From an uncultured Pseudomonadales bacterium (lineage in GTDB: Bacteria > Pseudomonadota > Gammaproteobacteria > Pseudomonadales > IMCC2047): a DNA stretch of 21,512 nucleotides. The notes beneath the pieces were generated by a model. The model was not told the origin of the DNA, searched no databases, and saw only the letters and a list, made by a program, of their open reading frames with translations. Within the stretch, counting starts at the first letter, position 1; the number at the start of each line of letters is the position of its first letter. The stretch is from assembly GCA_947258895.1 (NCBI GenBank), contig CAMYKE010000023.1, forward strand, positions 1 through 21,512. Reading direction: 5' to 3'. Below are positions 1 to 8,908 of the stretch, one piece after another. The position numbers and the translations under genes are program-made.

Positions 1-825
1 CGAAAATCCTGGGCAGCGGGGGACGCGACGTCCCGCGCCGTACGCCTGGCCGACATGACGATGCGCGGCGAGATGGGAATACCCTCCGTCCTGACCGCGC
101 CGCAATGGGGATTCTATGACGTACTTTTCAGTCGTACTAACAAAGACCTGGCGCTGAAACCTGAAGCAGAACGTGAATTTCACTTGCAACGCGAATACGG
201 TAGCTACGTGATGGAGAATATCCTCTTCAAGATCAGCTTCCCCGCCGAATTTCACGCCCAGACAGCCTGCGAGGCGGCGGTGCAGTTGCACCCGCGGGTG
301 AAGGATCGCCTGGCGGAGATCGACCGCATTGTGATCACCACCCACGAGTCTGCGATTCGCATCATCTCCAAGCTGGGGCCGTTGGCCAATCCAGCGGATC
401 GCGATCACTGCATTCAGTATATGGTCGCGGTGCCGCTGATGTTTGGCGACCTGGTGGCGGAGCATTACGAGGACAGTTTCCACGTGGCCAATCCCCTGAT
501 CGATCAACTACGCGACCGAATGGAGGTGGTCGAGGACCCCCGTTACAGCCGCGAATACCACGCCCCGGACAAGCGGTCGATCGCCAATGCGCTGGAGATA
601 TTTTTCGGGGACGGGACCTCGACGGGCAAAGTTGAAATCGAATATCCGCTCGGCCATCGCCGGCGCAGGGACGAGGGTATTCCCGTGCTGGAGGCCAAGT
701 TCCGGCGCAACCTCGCGACCCGCTTCCCGGCGGGACGCTGCGCGGAGATCTTCGCACTGTGCAAGGATCAAACGGCGCTGGAAGCCACTCCTGTACACGA
801 GTTTATGGATCTACTGGTAATCTAG
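1..825 (+). CDS. prpD: 2-methylcitrate dehydratase PrpD, C-terminal part (5' end outside window)
   Basis: MmgE/PrpD family enzyme of the cytoplasmic methylcitrate cycle; it dehydrates 2-methylcitrate to 2-methyl-cis-aconitate during propionate catabolism. The reading frame is open from base 1 (KSWAAGDATSRAVRLADM), so the gene starts upstream and about 274 C-terminal residues are visible. Segments I recognise from enterobacterial PrpD are the opening KSWAAGDATSRA, SYVMENILFKISFPAEFHAQ, THESAIRII, NPADRDHCIQYM, HYEDSF, YHAPDKRSIANA, YPLGHRRRRDEGIP and the terminal VHEFMDLLVI. The ATG at 55 is internal and is not the true start. The gene ends 22 bp before the convergent DAHP synthase. The other prp genes would be expected to the left, outside the window. 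Truncation is due only to the window edge; no internal damage is seen. Confidence 0.95.
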   Translation, partial: RKSWAAGDATSRAVRLADMTMRGEMGIPSVLTAPQWGFYDVLFSRTNKDLALKPEAEREFHLQREYGSYVMENILFKISFPAEFHAQTACEAAVQLHPRVKDRLAEIDRIVITTHESAIRIISKLGPLANPADRDHCIQYMVAVPLMFGDLVAEHYEDSFHVANPLIDQLRDRMEVVEDPRYSREYHAPDKRSIANALEIFFGDGTSTGKVEIEYPLGHRRRRDEGIPVLEAKFRRNLATRFPAGRCAEIFALCKDQTALEATPVHEFMDLLVI

Positions 826-847
826 CCGCTGATTATTCAATGACCTG

Positions 848-1918
848 CTAGCCGTTACTAACTGCTGTCCGTCGCGCGCGCACGGCTTCGGCAAGGTCGG
901 CCAGCGCAGGCTCGGTCATTTCCCAGGAGATGCAGGCGTCGGTGATGCTCTTGCCGTATTCGAGTTCCTCGCCTGCAACCAGCTTCTGGTTGCCTGCTTT
1001 CAAATGGCTTTCGATCATCACCCCGAATATATGCCTGGAACCGGCTGCAATCTGGCGACACAGGTCTTCCACCACCAGCGGCTGGCGCCGGTAATCCTTG
1101 TTGCTGTTGCCGTGGCTGCAGTCGACCATGATGCATTCGTTGATATTCGCCGCGTGCAGTTGTTCCGCCGTGGACATGATGGATTCTTCGTGATAGTTGG
1201 GGCCGCTTGCCCCGCCGCGCAGAATCAGGTGACAGAAGCGGTTGCCGGTGGTGGTGACGATCGCGGAAATACCCTGCTTGGTGACCGACAGGAAATGATG
1301 CGGAAAACCGGCGGCGCCGATCGCATCGACGGCGATCTGGATATTACCGTCGGTGCCATTCTTGAAGCCGACGGGCATGGATAATCCGGACGCCAGTTCG
1401 CGGTGAATCTGGCTTTCCGTGGTCCTGGCACCGATCGCGCCCCAGCTGATCAGGTCGGCGATGAACTGCGGCGATATGGTGTCCAGGAACTCGGAGCCGA
1501 CGGGAATTCCCAGGTCGGCCAGGTCCAGCAGCAGCTTGCGTGCCAAACGCAGTCCCTTATTGATGTTGAAACTGCTGTCCAGGTTGGGATCGTTGATTAA
1601 TCCTTTCCAGCCCACCGTGGTGCGCGGTTTCTCGAAATAGACCCGCATGATCACGCACAGCTCTTGCTCGTACTGTTTTGCGACAGGGAGCAGTTTTTTG
1701 GCGTACTCGAGCGCGGCGGTCGGGTCATGGATTGAGCAGGGGCCGACAACAACCAGCAGACGATCATCGTCACCGCTGATGAGATTCTGGATTTGCGAGC
1801 GGGCGCCGGCGACCAGATTGGACGCCGCATCGCTCATGGGTAGTTCTTCCATCAATATGGCGGGTGGAATGAGGGGCCGTAGCTCGCCGATATGGACATC
1901 ATCAGTCACTTGAAACAT
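848..1918 (-). CDS. 3-deoxy-7-phosphoheptulonate (DAHP) synthase, class I AroF/AroG/AroH type
   Basis: Condenses phosphoenolpyruvate and erythrose-4-phosphate to DAHP, the first step of the shikimate pathway, in the cytoplasm. The 356-residue length is normal. Visible motifs are VVGPCSIHDP with the metal-ligand Cys61 (same number as in E. coli AroG), MRVYFEKPRTTVGWKGLI, WGAIGARTTESQ, PVGFKNGTDG, the DCSHGNSNKDYRRQP histidine region, VMIESHL and SITDACISWEM. These cover the four expected metal ligands (Cys, His, Glu, Asp). The N-terminus resembles the phenylalanine-sensitive AroG, while the last third has AroF-like wording, so I cannot tell which amino acid inhibits it and leave the symbol blank. 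The ATG at 1918 gives a family-like N-terminus; its ribosome-binding site is weak. The gene is divergent from oadG across about 190 bp. Confidence 0.95.
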   Translation of the reverse strand: MFQVTDDVHIGELRPLIPPAILMEELPMSDAASNLVAGARSQIQNLISGDDDRLLVVVGPCSIHDPTAALEYAKKLLPVAKQYEQELCVIMRVYFEKPRTTVGWKGLINDPNLDSSFNINKGLRLARKLLLDLADLGIPVGSEFLDTISPQFIADLISWGAIGARTTESQIHRELASGLSMPVGFKNGTDGNIQIAVDAIGAAGFPHHFLSVTKQGISAIVTTTGNRFCHLILRGGASGPNYHEESIMSTAEQLHAANINECIMVDCSHGNSNKDYRRQPLVVEDLCRQIAAGSRHIFGVMIESHLKAGNQKLVAGEELEYGKSITDACISWEMTEPALADLAEAVRARRTAVSNG

Positions 1919-2034
1919 CTGTTGGGTATTACCTGTTAGCTATTGAATCGATTGCATAAACACCGCACTACGCGGTAACGAAGCGCATTTTATGGCAGTT
2001 GGTCGTAAATTGCGAGGGATATACGAGCCGCACA

Positions 2035-2063
2035 TTGCGCATCATCAAAAAAAACAGTATGTT
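2035..2063 (+). promoter_or_regulatory. candidate sigma-70 promoter for the oad operon
   Basis: TTGCGC at 2035-2040 and TATGTT at 2058-2063 are separated by exactly 17 nt, including a run of A residues. Matches to consensus are 3/6 and 4/6. It lies about 45 bp before oadG in the divergent aroG-type/oadG spacer. The call rests on spacing and position only. Confidence 0.3.
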
Positions 2064-2107
2064 CGAGATTAGCCGGTCCGACGAAGACTGAACAACGCGA
2101 CGACAGA

Positions 2108-2386
2108 GTGGGGGTTCGGGTGACAGGAAACTTGTTGCAGCAGGGTTTTGCGCTGATGGGATATGGCATGGGCGTGGTGTTTGTCTTCCTGACCCTGCTG
2201 GTCTTCTCCACGACGCTGATGTCGCACCTGATCAATCGCTATTTTCCGGTGCCGGAGCCAGTGATTCCCGCGCGGCCCTCCCGCACCGCGCCCGTCTCCC
2301 CGGCAGCCCAGGACCAGCAACTGGTTGCGGTGCTCAGTGCAGCGATCCGTAAATTCAAATCGCGGCGAGACAACAACAAGCCCTGA
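2108..2386 (+). CDS. oadG: oxaloacetate decarboxylase gamma chain OadG
   Basis: Small membrane-anchor subunit of the sodium-translocating oxaloacetate decarboxylase, which joins the soluble alpha subunit to the membrane beta subunit. The product is at most 92 residues. It has one hydrophobic segment at about residues 13-35 (GYGMGVVFVFLTLLVFSTTL), then NRYFPVPEP, a Pro/Ala linker and the basic tail LSAAIRKFKSRRD, matching the layout of known OadG chains. Several in-frame starts are possible: GTG 2108, GTG 2120 and TTG 2132/2135. An AGGA at about 2124 favours a start close to the hydrophobic segment, so the true protein may be 8-10 residues shorter. It is the first gene of the oadG-oadA-oadB order typical of proteobacteria. 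Confidence 0.85.
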   Translation: MGVRVTGNLLQQGFALMGYGMGVVFVFLTLLVFSTTLMSHLINRYFPVPEPVIPARPSRTAPVSPAAQDQQLVAVLSAAIRKFKSRRDNNKP

Positions 2387-2458
2387 ACAGTGGGTTCGGA
2401 TTCCGGTATGCACGAGCGGTTGACCGATCGCTACCAATTCAAGAGCTGAGCGCGTGCG

Positions 2459-2476
2459 TGCAGGCGGCGGCCTGCA
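2459..2476 (+). repeat. hairpin in the oadG-oadA spacer
   Basis: Perfect 7-bp inverted repeat TGCAGGC / GCCTGCA with a 4-nt loop, 35 nt before the oadA start. No T-run follows, so it is not a classical terminator. It might modulate the amount of oadA relative to oadG, or have no function. Confidence 0.4.
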
Positions 2477-2510
2477 GCTGGCAACTAGCCACTAGTGAGA
2501 AGAGAGGATA

Positions 2511-4304
2511 ATGACACAAACACAGTCCCTTGGTATTACCGAAGTGGTCCTCAGGGATGCGCACCAGTCGCTCTTTGCAACTCGGTTGCGCCTGGACGAC
2601 ATGTTACCGATTGCAGAAAAAATCGATCAGGTTGGCTATTGGTCCGTGGAGACCTGGGGTGGCGCGACGTTCGATGCCTGCATCCGGTTCCTGGGTGAAG
2701 ATCCCTGGCAGCGGATTCGCGAGTTAAAGGCGGCCATGCCGAATACTCCGCAACAAATGCTGTTTCGGGGCCAGAATATTCTCGGCTATCGCCACTACGC
2801 GGACGACGTAGTCGACAAGTTCGTCGAACGAGCCGCGGTAAATGGCGTGGATGTGTTTCGAGTGTTCGATGCGATGAATGATCCACGGAATATGGAACGA
2901 TCGATTCACGCGGTGCGCAATCAGGAAAAACATGCGCAGGGCACTATCGCCTACACCGTCAGCCCCGTGCATACCCTGGACCTGTGGCTGGAGCTGGCGC
3001 AGCAAATCGAGTCCATGGGCGCGGATTCGATCTGTATCAAGGATATGGCGGGACTGCTTACTCCCTACGACGGCTATGAGCTGGTGAGTCGGCTGAAGAA
3101 AACCGTCGCGATTCCGATTCATATCCAGTGTCACGCGACCACCGGGCTGTCGACAGCGACCTACCTGAAATGTATCGAGGCGGGCATCGATAATGTCGAT
3201 ACATCGATTTCATCGATGAGCATGACCTATGGTCATTCGCCGACCGAAACTGTGGTGGCGATGCTCGATGACACCGAGCGGGCAACCGGCCTGAAGCTGG
3301 AACCGATAGAGGAAATCGCAGCCTATTTTCGTGAGGTGCGCAAGAAATATGCGCAGTTCGAGGGCTCCCTGAAGGGCATCGATTCCCGTATTCTGGTCGC
3401 CCAGGTGCCTGGCGGTATGTTGACCAACATGGAGGGGCAACTGCGGGAGCAGGGCGCCGAGGATAAGCTTGACGCGGTGCTCGATGAAATTCCCCGGGTA
3501 CGCGAGGACCTCGGTTACATCCCGCTGGTAACGCCGACGTCGCAGATTGTGGGTACCCAGGCGGTTCTCAATGTGCTGACGGGCGAGCGCTACAAGTCGA
3601 TTACCAAAGAAACCGCCGGGGTGCTCAAGGGCGAATACGGAGCCACGCCGGCTCCGGTCAATGCCGAGCTGCAGGCCCGGGTGCTCGATGGCGCCGAGGT
3701 CATTACCTGTCGCCCGGCAGATCTGTTGCAGCCCGAACTCGACCGGCTTAGCGACGAGTTGCATACACTTGCCGAGGAAGAGGGCATTACCCTCGCGGAG
3801 CACGACATCGATGATGTGCTGACCTATGCGCTGTTCTCGCAGATCGGCCTGAAGTTTCTCAAGAATCGGGGTGACCCGACTGCCTTTGAGCCTGCGCCGA
3901 CGGGGCTAGCGCCCCAGCCGGCAACCGCTGCCCCGGCGCCTGCAGGCGCTGCCGAGGTGTATACGGTGAAGGTCAACGGCAGTAGTTATGTGGTAGAGGT
4001 TAGCGAGGGCGGCGATATTGGAGCAGTGTCCGGCACTGCACCCCAGGACACTGCACCGCAGGCTGCAGCTGCTCCCGCTGCCGCCTCCGCTGGCGTTGCC
4101 GTCAAAGCGCCGCTGGGGGGGAACATCTTCAAGATCAACGTGGCGCCCGGAGATGAGGTGGAGCAGGGCGATGTGGTTGTCATTCTCGAGGCCATGAAAA
4201 TGGAAACCGAAGTGCGCGCCGCGCAGGCGGGCACGGTCGCCAGTGTGGCAGTTAACGTGGGTGATGCCATCCGGGTCGGTGACACCCTGCTCACGCTGGC
4301 CTGA
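2511..4304 (+). CDS. oadA: oxaloacetate decarboxylase alpha chain OadA (carboxyltransferase plus biotin domain)
   Basis: Transfers the carboxyl group of oxaloacetate to biotin, giving pyruvate; OadB then decarboxylates the carboxybiotin and exports sodium. The 597-residue length is normal. Residues 1-275 are the TIM-barrel carboxyltransferase ([13 protein letters not shown] with metal ligand Asp16; CIKDMAG with the Lys177 that is carboxylated in relatives; HIQCHATTG at 204-212). Residues about 290-465 are the conserved PYC/OADA domain ([29 protein letters not shown]). An Ala/Pro linker follows, then a C-terminal biotinyl domain with EAMKMET and biotin-carrier Lys563. The start is supported by a GAGAGGAT ribosome-binding site. 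Oddity: residue 206 is Gln where Klebsiella OadA has the first His of the HCH metal pair. Confidence 0.96.
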   Translation: MTQTQSLGITEVVLRDAHQSLFATRLRLDDMLPIAEKIDQVGYWSVETWGGATFDACIRFLGEDPWQRIRELKAAMPNTPQQMLFRGQNILGYRHYADDVVDKFVERAAVNGVDVFRVFDAMNDPRNMERSIHAVRNQEKHAQGTIAYTVSPVHTLDLWLELAQQIESMGADSICIKDMAGLLTPYDGYELVSRLKKTVAIPIHIQCHATTGLSTATYLKCIEAGIDNVDTSISSMSMTYGHSPTETVVAMLDDTERATGLKLEPIEEIAAYFREVRKKYAQFEGSLKGIDSRILVAQVPGGMLTNMEGQLREQGAEDKLDAVLDEIPRVREDLGYIPLVTPTSQIVGTQAVLNVLTGERYKSITKETAGVLKGEYGATPAPVNAELQARVLDGAEVITCRPADLLQPELDRLSDELHTLAEEEGITLAEHDIDDVLTYALFSQIGLKFLKNRGDPTAFEPAPTGLAPQPATAAPAPAGAAEVYTVKVNGSSYVVEVSEGGDIGAVSGTAPQDTAPQAAAAPAAASAGVAVKAPLGGNIFKINVAPGDEVEQGDVVVILEAMKMETEVRAAQAGTVASVAVNVGDAIRVGDTLLTLA

Positions 4305-4356
4305 GCCGCACCGCTGACCACAATACGTACCTGAAACTACAATAACAGAAGAATCA

Positions 4357-5526
4357 ATGGAAGCATTAATCGGTTTGTGGCTCGACTCCGGGTTGAGCCA
4401 GATGGTGTGGGGGCAAGCGGTCATGATGGGCGTGGGCCTGTTGCTCCTGTTCCTGGCGATTCACAAGGGCTTTGAGCCGCTGCTGCTGGTGCCGATAGGC
4501 TTCGGCGCCATCCTCGTCAATGTGCCGGGGGCCGACTTCAGCGCCGCGCCGGTTTATGATGCGCTGGGACACCTGCAAGCGCCCGGTGGCGTGTTGTATT
4601 ACGTCTATGAGATCGGGATCGCGACGGGAGTGTTCCCCCTGCTGATTTTTATGGGTGTCGGGGCGATGACCGACTTCGGTCCGTTGCTGGCCGATCCCAA
4701 GACCCTGTTCCTGGGCGCAGCGGCGCAATTCGGCATCTTTGCGACCGTACTGGGGGCGGTAGGCTTGACCGCCCTTGGCTGGATGGATTTTAGCCTGGCA
4801 GATGCGGCTGCAATCGGCATTATTGGCGGGGCGGACGGACCGACAGCGATATTTGTCGCCAGCAAACTGGCCCCGGAGTTACTGGGGGCCATCGCGGTTG
4901 CCGCCTATTCCTACATGGCGCTGGTGCCGTTGATCCAGCCGCCGATTATGCGTGCCCTGACGACCCAGGCGGAACGCGAGATCGTAATGGAACAGCTGCG
5001 GGAGGTCTCGCAACGGGAAAAAATCATGTTTCCGCTGACGCTGTTGATCCTGGTGGCGCTGTTTATCCCTTCCGCTGCGCCACTGCTCGGGATGTTTTGC
5101 CTGGGCAACCTGATGCGAGAATGCGGGGTGGTTGAACGCCTGAGCAATACCACCCAGAATGCATTGATTAATTCGGTAACCATCTTCCTCGGCCTGGGAG
5201 TGGGGTCCAAGTTGAGCGCAGACAAATTCCTTGATATCAAGACTCTTGGTATCCTGTTGCTCGGGATGGTCGCGTTTTGCATCGGTACCGCAACTGGCGT
5301 TTTGATGGCGAAATTGATGAATAAACTGTCTCATAATCCGGTCAATCCCCTGATCGGTGCCGCGGGTGTGTCGGCGGTGCCGATGGCGGCACGGGTCGCC
5401 AACAAGGTAGGCCTGGAAGCGAACCACCACAACTTTCTGTTGATGCATGCCATGGGCCCGAATGTGGCCGGCGTAATCGGCTCTGCGATCGCCGCCGGTG
5501 TCATGATCAGCATGGTGGGCGGTTAA
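4357..5526 (+). CDS. oadB: oxaloacetate decarboxylase beta chain OadB, sodium pump
   Basis: Multi-span inner-membrane subunit that decarboxylates biotin-bound CO2 and couples this to sodium export. It has 389 residues, within the family range. The key residues of Klebsiella OadB appear here at a constant offset of -43: Asp160 in [13 protein letters not shown] (Asp203), Tyr186 (Tyr229), and Asn330, Gly334, Ser339 and Arg346 in [18 protein letters not shown] (Asn373, Gly377, Ser382, Arg389). All are intact, so a working sodium pump is expected. The gene follows oadA by 52 bp with no terminator visible and closes the oadGAB operon. In non-fermenting marine bacteria the complex could serve sodium extrusion and oxaloacetate/pyruvate balance; the exact physiological role is inference. 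Confidence 0.96.
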   Translation: MEALIGLWLDSGLSQMVWGQAVMMGVGLLLLFLAIHKGFEPLLLVPIGFGAILVNVPGADFSAAPVYDALGHLQAPGGVLYYVYEIGIATGVFPLLIFMGVGAMTDFGPLLADPKTLFLGAAAQFGIFATVLGAVGLTALGWMDFSLADAAAIGIIGGADGPTAIFVASKLAPELLGAIAVAAYSYMALVPLIQPPIMRALTTQAEREIVMEQLREVSQREKIMFPLTLLILVALFIPSAAPLLGMFCLGNLMRECGVVERLSNTTQNALINSVTIFLGLGVGSKLSADKFLDIKTLGILLLGMVAFCIGTATGVLMAKLMNKLSHNPVNPLIGAAGVSAVPMAARVANKVGLEANHHNFLLMHAMGPNVAGVIGSAIAAGVMISMVGG

Positions 5527-5643
5527 CATGCCGGTCGGGTATGCCCGCTATTGAGCGAAATGCTGCCCCTCTCTGCGGCGCATACTCTGGCGCGCCACTA
5601 GCCGCCATATCTCACCGATTCGGCGATCCAATGCCCAGAAGCC

Positions 5644-5672
5644 TTGTCAGTACAGTGCGAATTGCCTATTTG
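5644..5672 (+). promoter_or_regulatory. candidate sigma-70 promoter for rmuC
   Basis: TTGTCA (5644-5649) and TATTTG (5667-5672) are separated by 17 nt and lie 28 bp before the rmuC ATG at 5700. The -35 box is good and the -10 box is weak. If real, the in-frame ATGs at 5541 and 5631 lie upstream of the transcript start and cannot be used. Confidence 0.3.
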
Positions 5673-5699
5673 GTTTCTCGCCGGATCTTGCACGCACCC

Positions 5700-7190
5700 A
5701 TGTTTGACTTCCCGCAATTAAGCCAGGAATTGTGGTTGGCCGTGGTTGGAATCATGGTGGTGCTGGCCGTGATCATCGTCTGGCTGCTACTGCGGGTAAA
5801 GTATCAGGCCCGGGTCGCGGTGCTGGAGGAGCGCCTCACCCATTTCGGCACCGAAGCAGGTAGCGCGGCGCTGCAGCTCAGGGAACAGGAGCAGGAACTC
5901 GATGCGTTGCATGGCGACACGCGCAGGCTGGAGAACGAAGCCACCCAACTGCGAGTCCAGGTCGGCAATTTTATCGAGCACCGCGACCAGTACGAGGATT
6001 GGCGCGCGGAAGCCAGGGAAGAAATGCATGTGCTTAGTCAATCCAATGTGGCTTTGAAAGAGCGGGTCTCGCACCTGGAAACCCAGCTCCAGGCGGAACG
6101 CGATCAGGCCGCGGAAAAGCTCAAGCTGCTCGAGGATGCGCGGCAGAACCTGACTGCCGAATTCAAGGTCCTGGCCAACGAAATCTTCGATGATAAGAGC
6201 CGGAAATTTACGCAGCAGAATGCCGCCAACCTCGAAACGGTCCTCAAGCCGCTTGCCGGGCAGTTGACTGATTTCCAGAAACGGGTCGAGGAGACCTATG
6301 ACAAGGAAGCCCGCGAACGATTTTCGCTGGTCAGGGAAATTCGGGGCCTGCAGGAGCTTAATAGCCGCATCAGCGAGGATGCGGTTAACCTTACCCGGGC
6401 GCTGCGTGGTGATAGCAAGACCCAGGGTAGCTGGGGTGAATTGACCCTCGAGCGAATCCTGGAGGCGTCCGGCCTGGTCAAGGGCCGCGAGTACGATATC
6501 CAGGTCAGTCTCAAGGGAGAACAGGGCGAGCGCCTGCAGCCGGATGTGATAGTCCACCTGCCGGACAACAAGGATGTAATTGTAGATTCCAAGGTGACCC
6601 TCAAGGCGTACCATGATTTTGTTGCCAGCGACGATGACAAGCGGCGCGAGAGTGCGGCCCAGCGGCACCTGCAATCCATCACCAGCCATATTCGCGACCT
6701 GAGCGGCAAGGATTACCAAAACCTGCCGGACTTGCGAACCCTCGATTTTGTATTGCTGTTCCTGCCGGTTGAAGATGCGTTCAGCCTCGCGGTGCAACGC
6801 GACCCGCAGTTGTTTGCCACGGCATTTGAAAGCAATATCGTGCTGGTCGGGCCCTCGACGTTGCTCGCGACGTTGCGTACGATCCAGCATATCTGGCGCA
6901 ATGAGCACCAATCGCAGAATGCGCGGGAGATCGCGCGCCGGGCGGGGGATCTATATGACAAATTCGTCAATTTCATCGGCGACGTCGAAGAGATCGGGCA
7001 GCGTCTGGACAAGGCTGGTGAAGCGTATGATCGGGCCCACAATCGGCTGACTTCAGGACGGGGTAACCTGGTAAGCCGCGCCGAAACCCTCAAGAAGCTG
7101 GGTGCCAAGACCAGCAAGCAAATCGGCCGAACGCTGGTCGATCGCGCCGACCACAATGCCGAGATCGTGGAAATCGGCGACAAAAAATAA
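5700..7190 (+). CDS. rmuC: DNA recombination protein RmuC homologue
   Basis: RmuC family, membrane-anchored and nuclease-like, linked in E. coli to limiting inversions at short inverted repeats; its biochemistry is poorly defined. With the ATG at 5700 the protein has 496 residues, close to E. coli RmuC. Residues about 11-32 form one transmembrane helix (LAVVGIMVVLAVIIVWLLLR). A long coiled coil of charged heptads runs to about residue 170, followed by the RmuC core with GSWGELTLERILEASGL, YDIQVSLK, PDVIVHLPDNKDVIVDSKV, LLFLPVEDAF, STLLATLRTI and IWRNEHQSQNA. The frame is open from an ATG at 5541, but that would put 53 extra residues before the membrane anchor, and a candidate promoter lies between the two starts, so 5700 is preferred. 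It stands alone between oadB and selO. Confidence 0.92.
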   Translation: MFDFPQLSQELWLAVVGIMVVLAVIIVWLLLRVKYQARVAVLEERLTHFGTEAGSAALQLREQEQELDALHGDTRRLENEATQLRVQVGNFIEHRDQYEDWRAEAREEMHVLSQSNVALKERVSHLETQLQAERDQAAEKLKLLEDARQNLTAEFKVLANEIFDDKSRKFTQQNAANLETVLKPLAGQLTDFQKRVEETYDKEARERFSLVREIRGLQELNSRISEDAVNLTRALRGDSKTQGSWGELTLERILEASGLVKGREYDIQVSLKGEQGERLQPDVIVHLPDNKDVIVDSKVTLKAYHDFVASDDDKRRESAAQRHLQSITSHIRDLSGKDYQNLPDLRTLDFVLLFLPVEDAFSLAVQRDPQLFATAFESNIVLVGPSTLLATLRTIQHIWRNEHQSQNAREIARRAGDLYDKFVNFIGDVEEIGQRLDKAGEAYDRAHNRLTSGRGNLVSRAETLKKLGAKTSKQIGRTLVDRADHNAEIVEIGDKK

Positions 7191-7231
7191 CCTGACTGCT
7201 GGCACGGGAGCGGCTGGCGTGACCAACACTC

Positions 7232-7247
7232 GGCGCAGTGCTGCGCC
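7232..7247 (+). repeat. hairpin between rmuC and selO
   Basis: Perfect inverted repeat GGCGCAG / CTGCGCC (2-nt centre, or 6 bp with a 4-nt loop), about 40 nt after the rmuC stop, followed only by a weak T-rich stretch (ACATTGTTA). It may act as an inefficient terminator. Confidence 0.4.
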
Positions 7248-7296
7248 ACATTGTTAGCGGTTGCCAGATTCCCCGCCGTGCGGTCAAATAGGGTAT

Positions 7297-8751
7297 ATGG
7301 AATTTAAACTTAGGTTCGATAACAGTTACGCACGCTTGCCGGAGGAGTTCTATCAGCGGGTGGCGCCGACCGGTTTTGCCAAGCCGCACCTGGTGAGCTG
7401 GAATCCTTCGGTGGCGCGGCTGCTAGACCTGGAACTCGACGGGGAAAATCGCGCTGCGTTGCTTTCGGTGTTGGCCGGTAACGAGGTGCCACCGGGGAGT
7501 GAGCCGCTGGCGGCGGTTTATGCAGGCCACCAGTTTGGCCAACTGGTGCCGCAATTGGGGGATGGGCGGGCAATCCTGCTCGGTGAAGTGGTTACCGGCG
7601 GTGGCGAGCGCTGGGACTTGCAATTGAAAGGTGCAGGGCAGACCCGCTATTCGCGGTTTGGGGATGGCCGCGCCGTCCTGCGCTCCACGATACGAGAGTA
7701 CCTGTGCTCGGAGGCCATGCATGGCCTGGGGATTCCAACCACCCGCGCGCTTTGTATCATCGGTAGCGATGAGCCGGTGGTGCGCGAGCGGATAGAGACC
7801 GGCGCGATGCTGGCACGCGTGGCGCCCAGCCACGTCCGGTTCGGGACCTTCGAGTACTTTTATTACAATCACCGCCATGACCTGTTGCCGGTGCTTGCCG
7901 ATTACGTCATCGACCAGCACTTCAGGGATGTAGCCGGTCAGCCAGATCGCTATGCGCGAATGTTCGAGCGCGTCGTGAAAACTACGGCTACCCTGCTGGC
8001 AAACTGGCAGGCCGCCGGCTTTGCCCATGGCGTGATGAATTCGGACAATATGTCGATACTGGGCCTGACCCTCGATTACGGGCCCTATGGTTTTGTAGAG
8101 GATTTCAATCCCGGCTATATCTGCAATCACACCGACGTAAACGGACGCTACGCGTTTGCGCGCCAACCCGGTGTTGGTTTGTTCAACCTCAATTGCCTGG
8201 CGAACGCATTGCTACCCCTCGTCGATGCGGAAACCCTCAAAGGAGTTCTGATGACCTATGAGGCGCTCTTTACCGACCAGTATTATGCCCTGATGGGTGC
8301 GAAACTGGGTATTCCCGTCAGCGATGCGCAGGGTCGAGGCTTCACCGACCAGTTGCTGGAATTGCTGTACCGCAACGAGGTTGACTACAGCATTTTTTTT
8401 CGGGAGCTGGCGGATGTCGGCAGTGATGATTCGGCGCCGCCGATCGATCGCCTGTTTGCGGACCAGGCCGGATTTTACAGCTGGCTACGTGATTATCAAC
8501 ACCGCTGCACGGAGAGCGGCGTGGAAGATGCGTCGCGCAAGCTTGCTATGAACCGGGTTAATCCGCGCTACGTGTTGCGTAACTACCTGGCGCAGACCGC
8601 GATTGAGCTTGCTGAACAGGGTGATTTCAGCGAAGTCGACCGATTACTCGAGTTACTGGCCGATCCGTATACGCTACGTCCCGGCTGCGAGGACTATACC
8701 CGGCCAGCGCCGGAGTGGGGCAAGCAGCTGGAGATTAGCTGCTCCTCCTGA
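7297..8751 (+). CDS. selO: protein adenylyltransferase SelO (YdiU family)
   Basis: Pseudokinase-fold enzyme that transfers AMP from ATP to Ser, Thr or Tyr of target proteins, linked to oxidative-stress responses. From ATG 7297 it has 484 residues; E. coli YdiU has 478. Visible motifs are AVYAGHQFGQLVPQLGDGRA, LQLKGAGQTRYSRFGDGRAV (Lys111), the HGVMNSDNMSI segment with Asp250 and Asn251, and DYGPYGFVEDF with Asp260. These match the ATP and metal residues of Pseudomonas SelO (Lys113, Asp252, Asn253, Asp262) at an offset of -2. Cys276 (GYICNH) and Cys482 in the terminal ISCSS correspond to the E. coli redox disulfide; Cys482 sits where human SELENOO carries selenocysteine. An in-frame TTG lies 12 codons upstream, but MEFKLRFDN is the family-like start. 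All active-site residues are present. Confidence 0.95.
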   Translation: MEFKLRFDNSYARLPEEFYQRVAPTGFAKPHLVSWNPSVARLLDLELDGENRAALLSVLAGNEVPPGSEPLAAVYAGHQFGQLVPQLGDGRAILLGEVVTGGGERWDLQLKGAGQTRYSRFGDGRAVLRSTIREYLCSEAMHGLGIPTTRALCIIGSDEPVVRERIETGAMLARVAPSHVRFGTFEYFYYNHRHDLLPVLADYVIDQHFRDVAGQPDRYARMFERVVKTTATLLANWQAAGFAHGVMNSDNMSILGLTLDYGPYGFVEDFNPGYICNHTDVNGRYAFARQPGVGLFNLNCLANALLPLVDAETLKGVLMTYEALFTDQYYALMGAKLGIPVSDAQGRGFTDQLLELLYRNEVDYSIFFRELADVGSDDSAPPIDRLFADQAGFYSWLRDYQHRCTESGVEDASRKLAMNRVNPRYVLRNYLAQTAIELAEQGDFSEVDRLLELLADPYTLRPGCEDYTRPAPEWGKQLEISCSS

Positions 8752-8789
8752 CGTTGGTAAATTATTGTTAACCCTTCCCATAAAGGGTA

Positions 8790-8817
8790 CTGAAAGCGGC
8801 TTCTTATTTGCTACAAT
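8790..8817 (+). promoter_or_regulatory. sigma-70 promoter upstream of rsd, GC-rich discriminator
   Basis: CTGAAA (8790-8795), a 16-nt spacer and TACAAT (8812-8817) are followed directly by AGCGCCGC. The -10 box matches 5/6. GC-rich discriminators are typical of promoters responding to the stringent response; that link is inference. It lies about 90 bp before rsd. Confidence 0.5.
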
Positions 8818-8842
8818 AGCGCCGCATTTGACAGGGAACCGA

Positions 8843-8890
8843 ATGAGGCGCTGTGTTTCCTACGCAGCCCATGCGGAAAATCAGAAATAA
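8843..8890 (+). CDS. possible 15-codon leader ORF before rsd
   Basis: ATG at 8843 with an AGGGAA ribosome-binding site at a sensible distance encodes MRRCVSYAAHAENQK and stops at 8890, 18 nt before the rsd start. It lies downstream of the candidate rsd promoter, so it would be on the rsd mRNA. No family is recognised, and chance is a serious alternative. If translated, it could couple ribosome loading to rsd, whose own AGGA lies about 12 nt from its ATG. Confidence 0.2.
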   Translation: MRRCVSYAAHAENQK

Positions 8891-8908
8891 CCAGGACAAC
8901 TTTACATC

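Noticed and set aside
5787..6911. 374-codon open frame on the minus strand, antisense to rmuC
   Set aside because: It lies wholly within rmuC, has no family resemblance, and its length follows from the codon bias of the real gene on the other strand.
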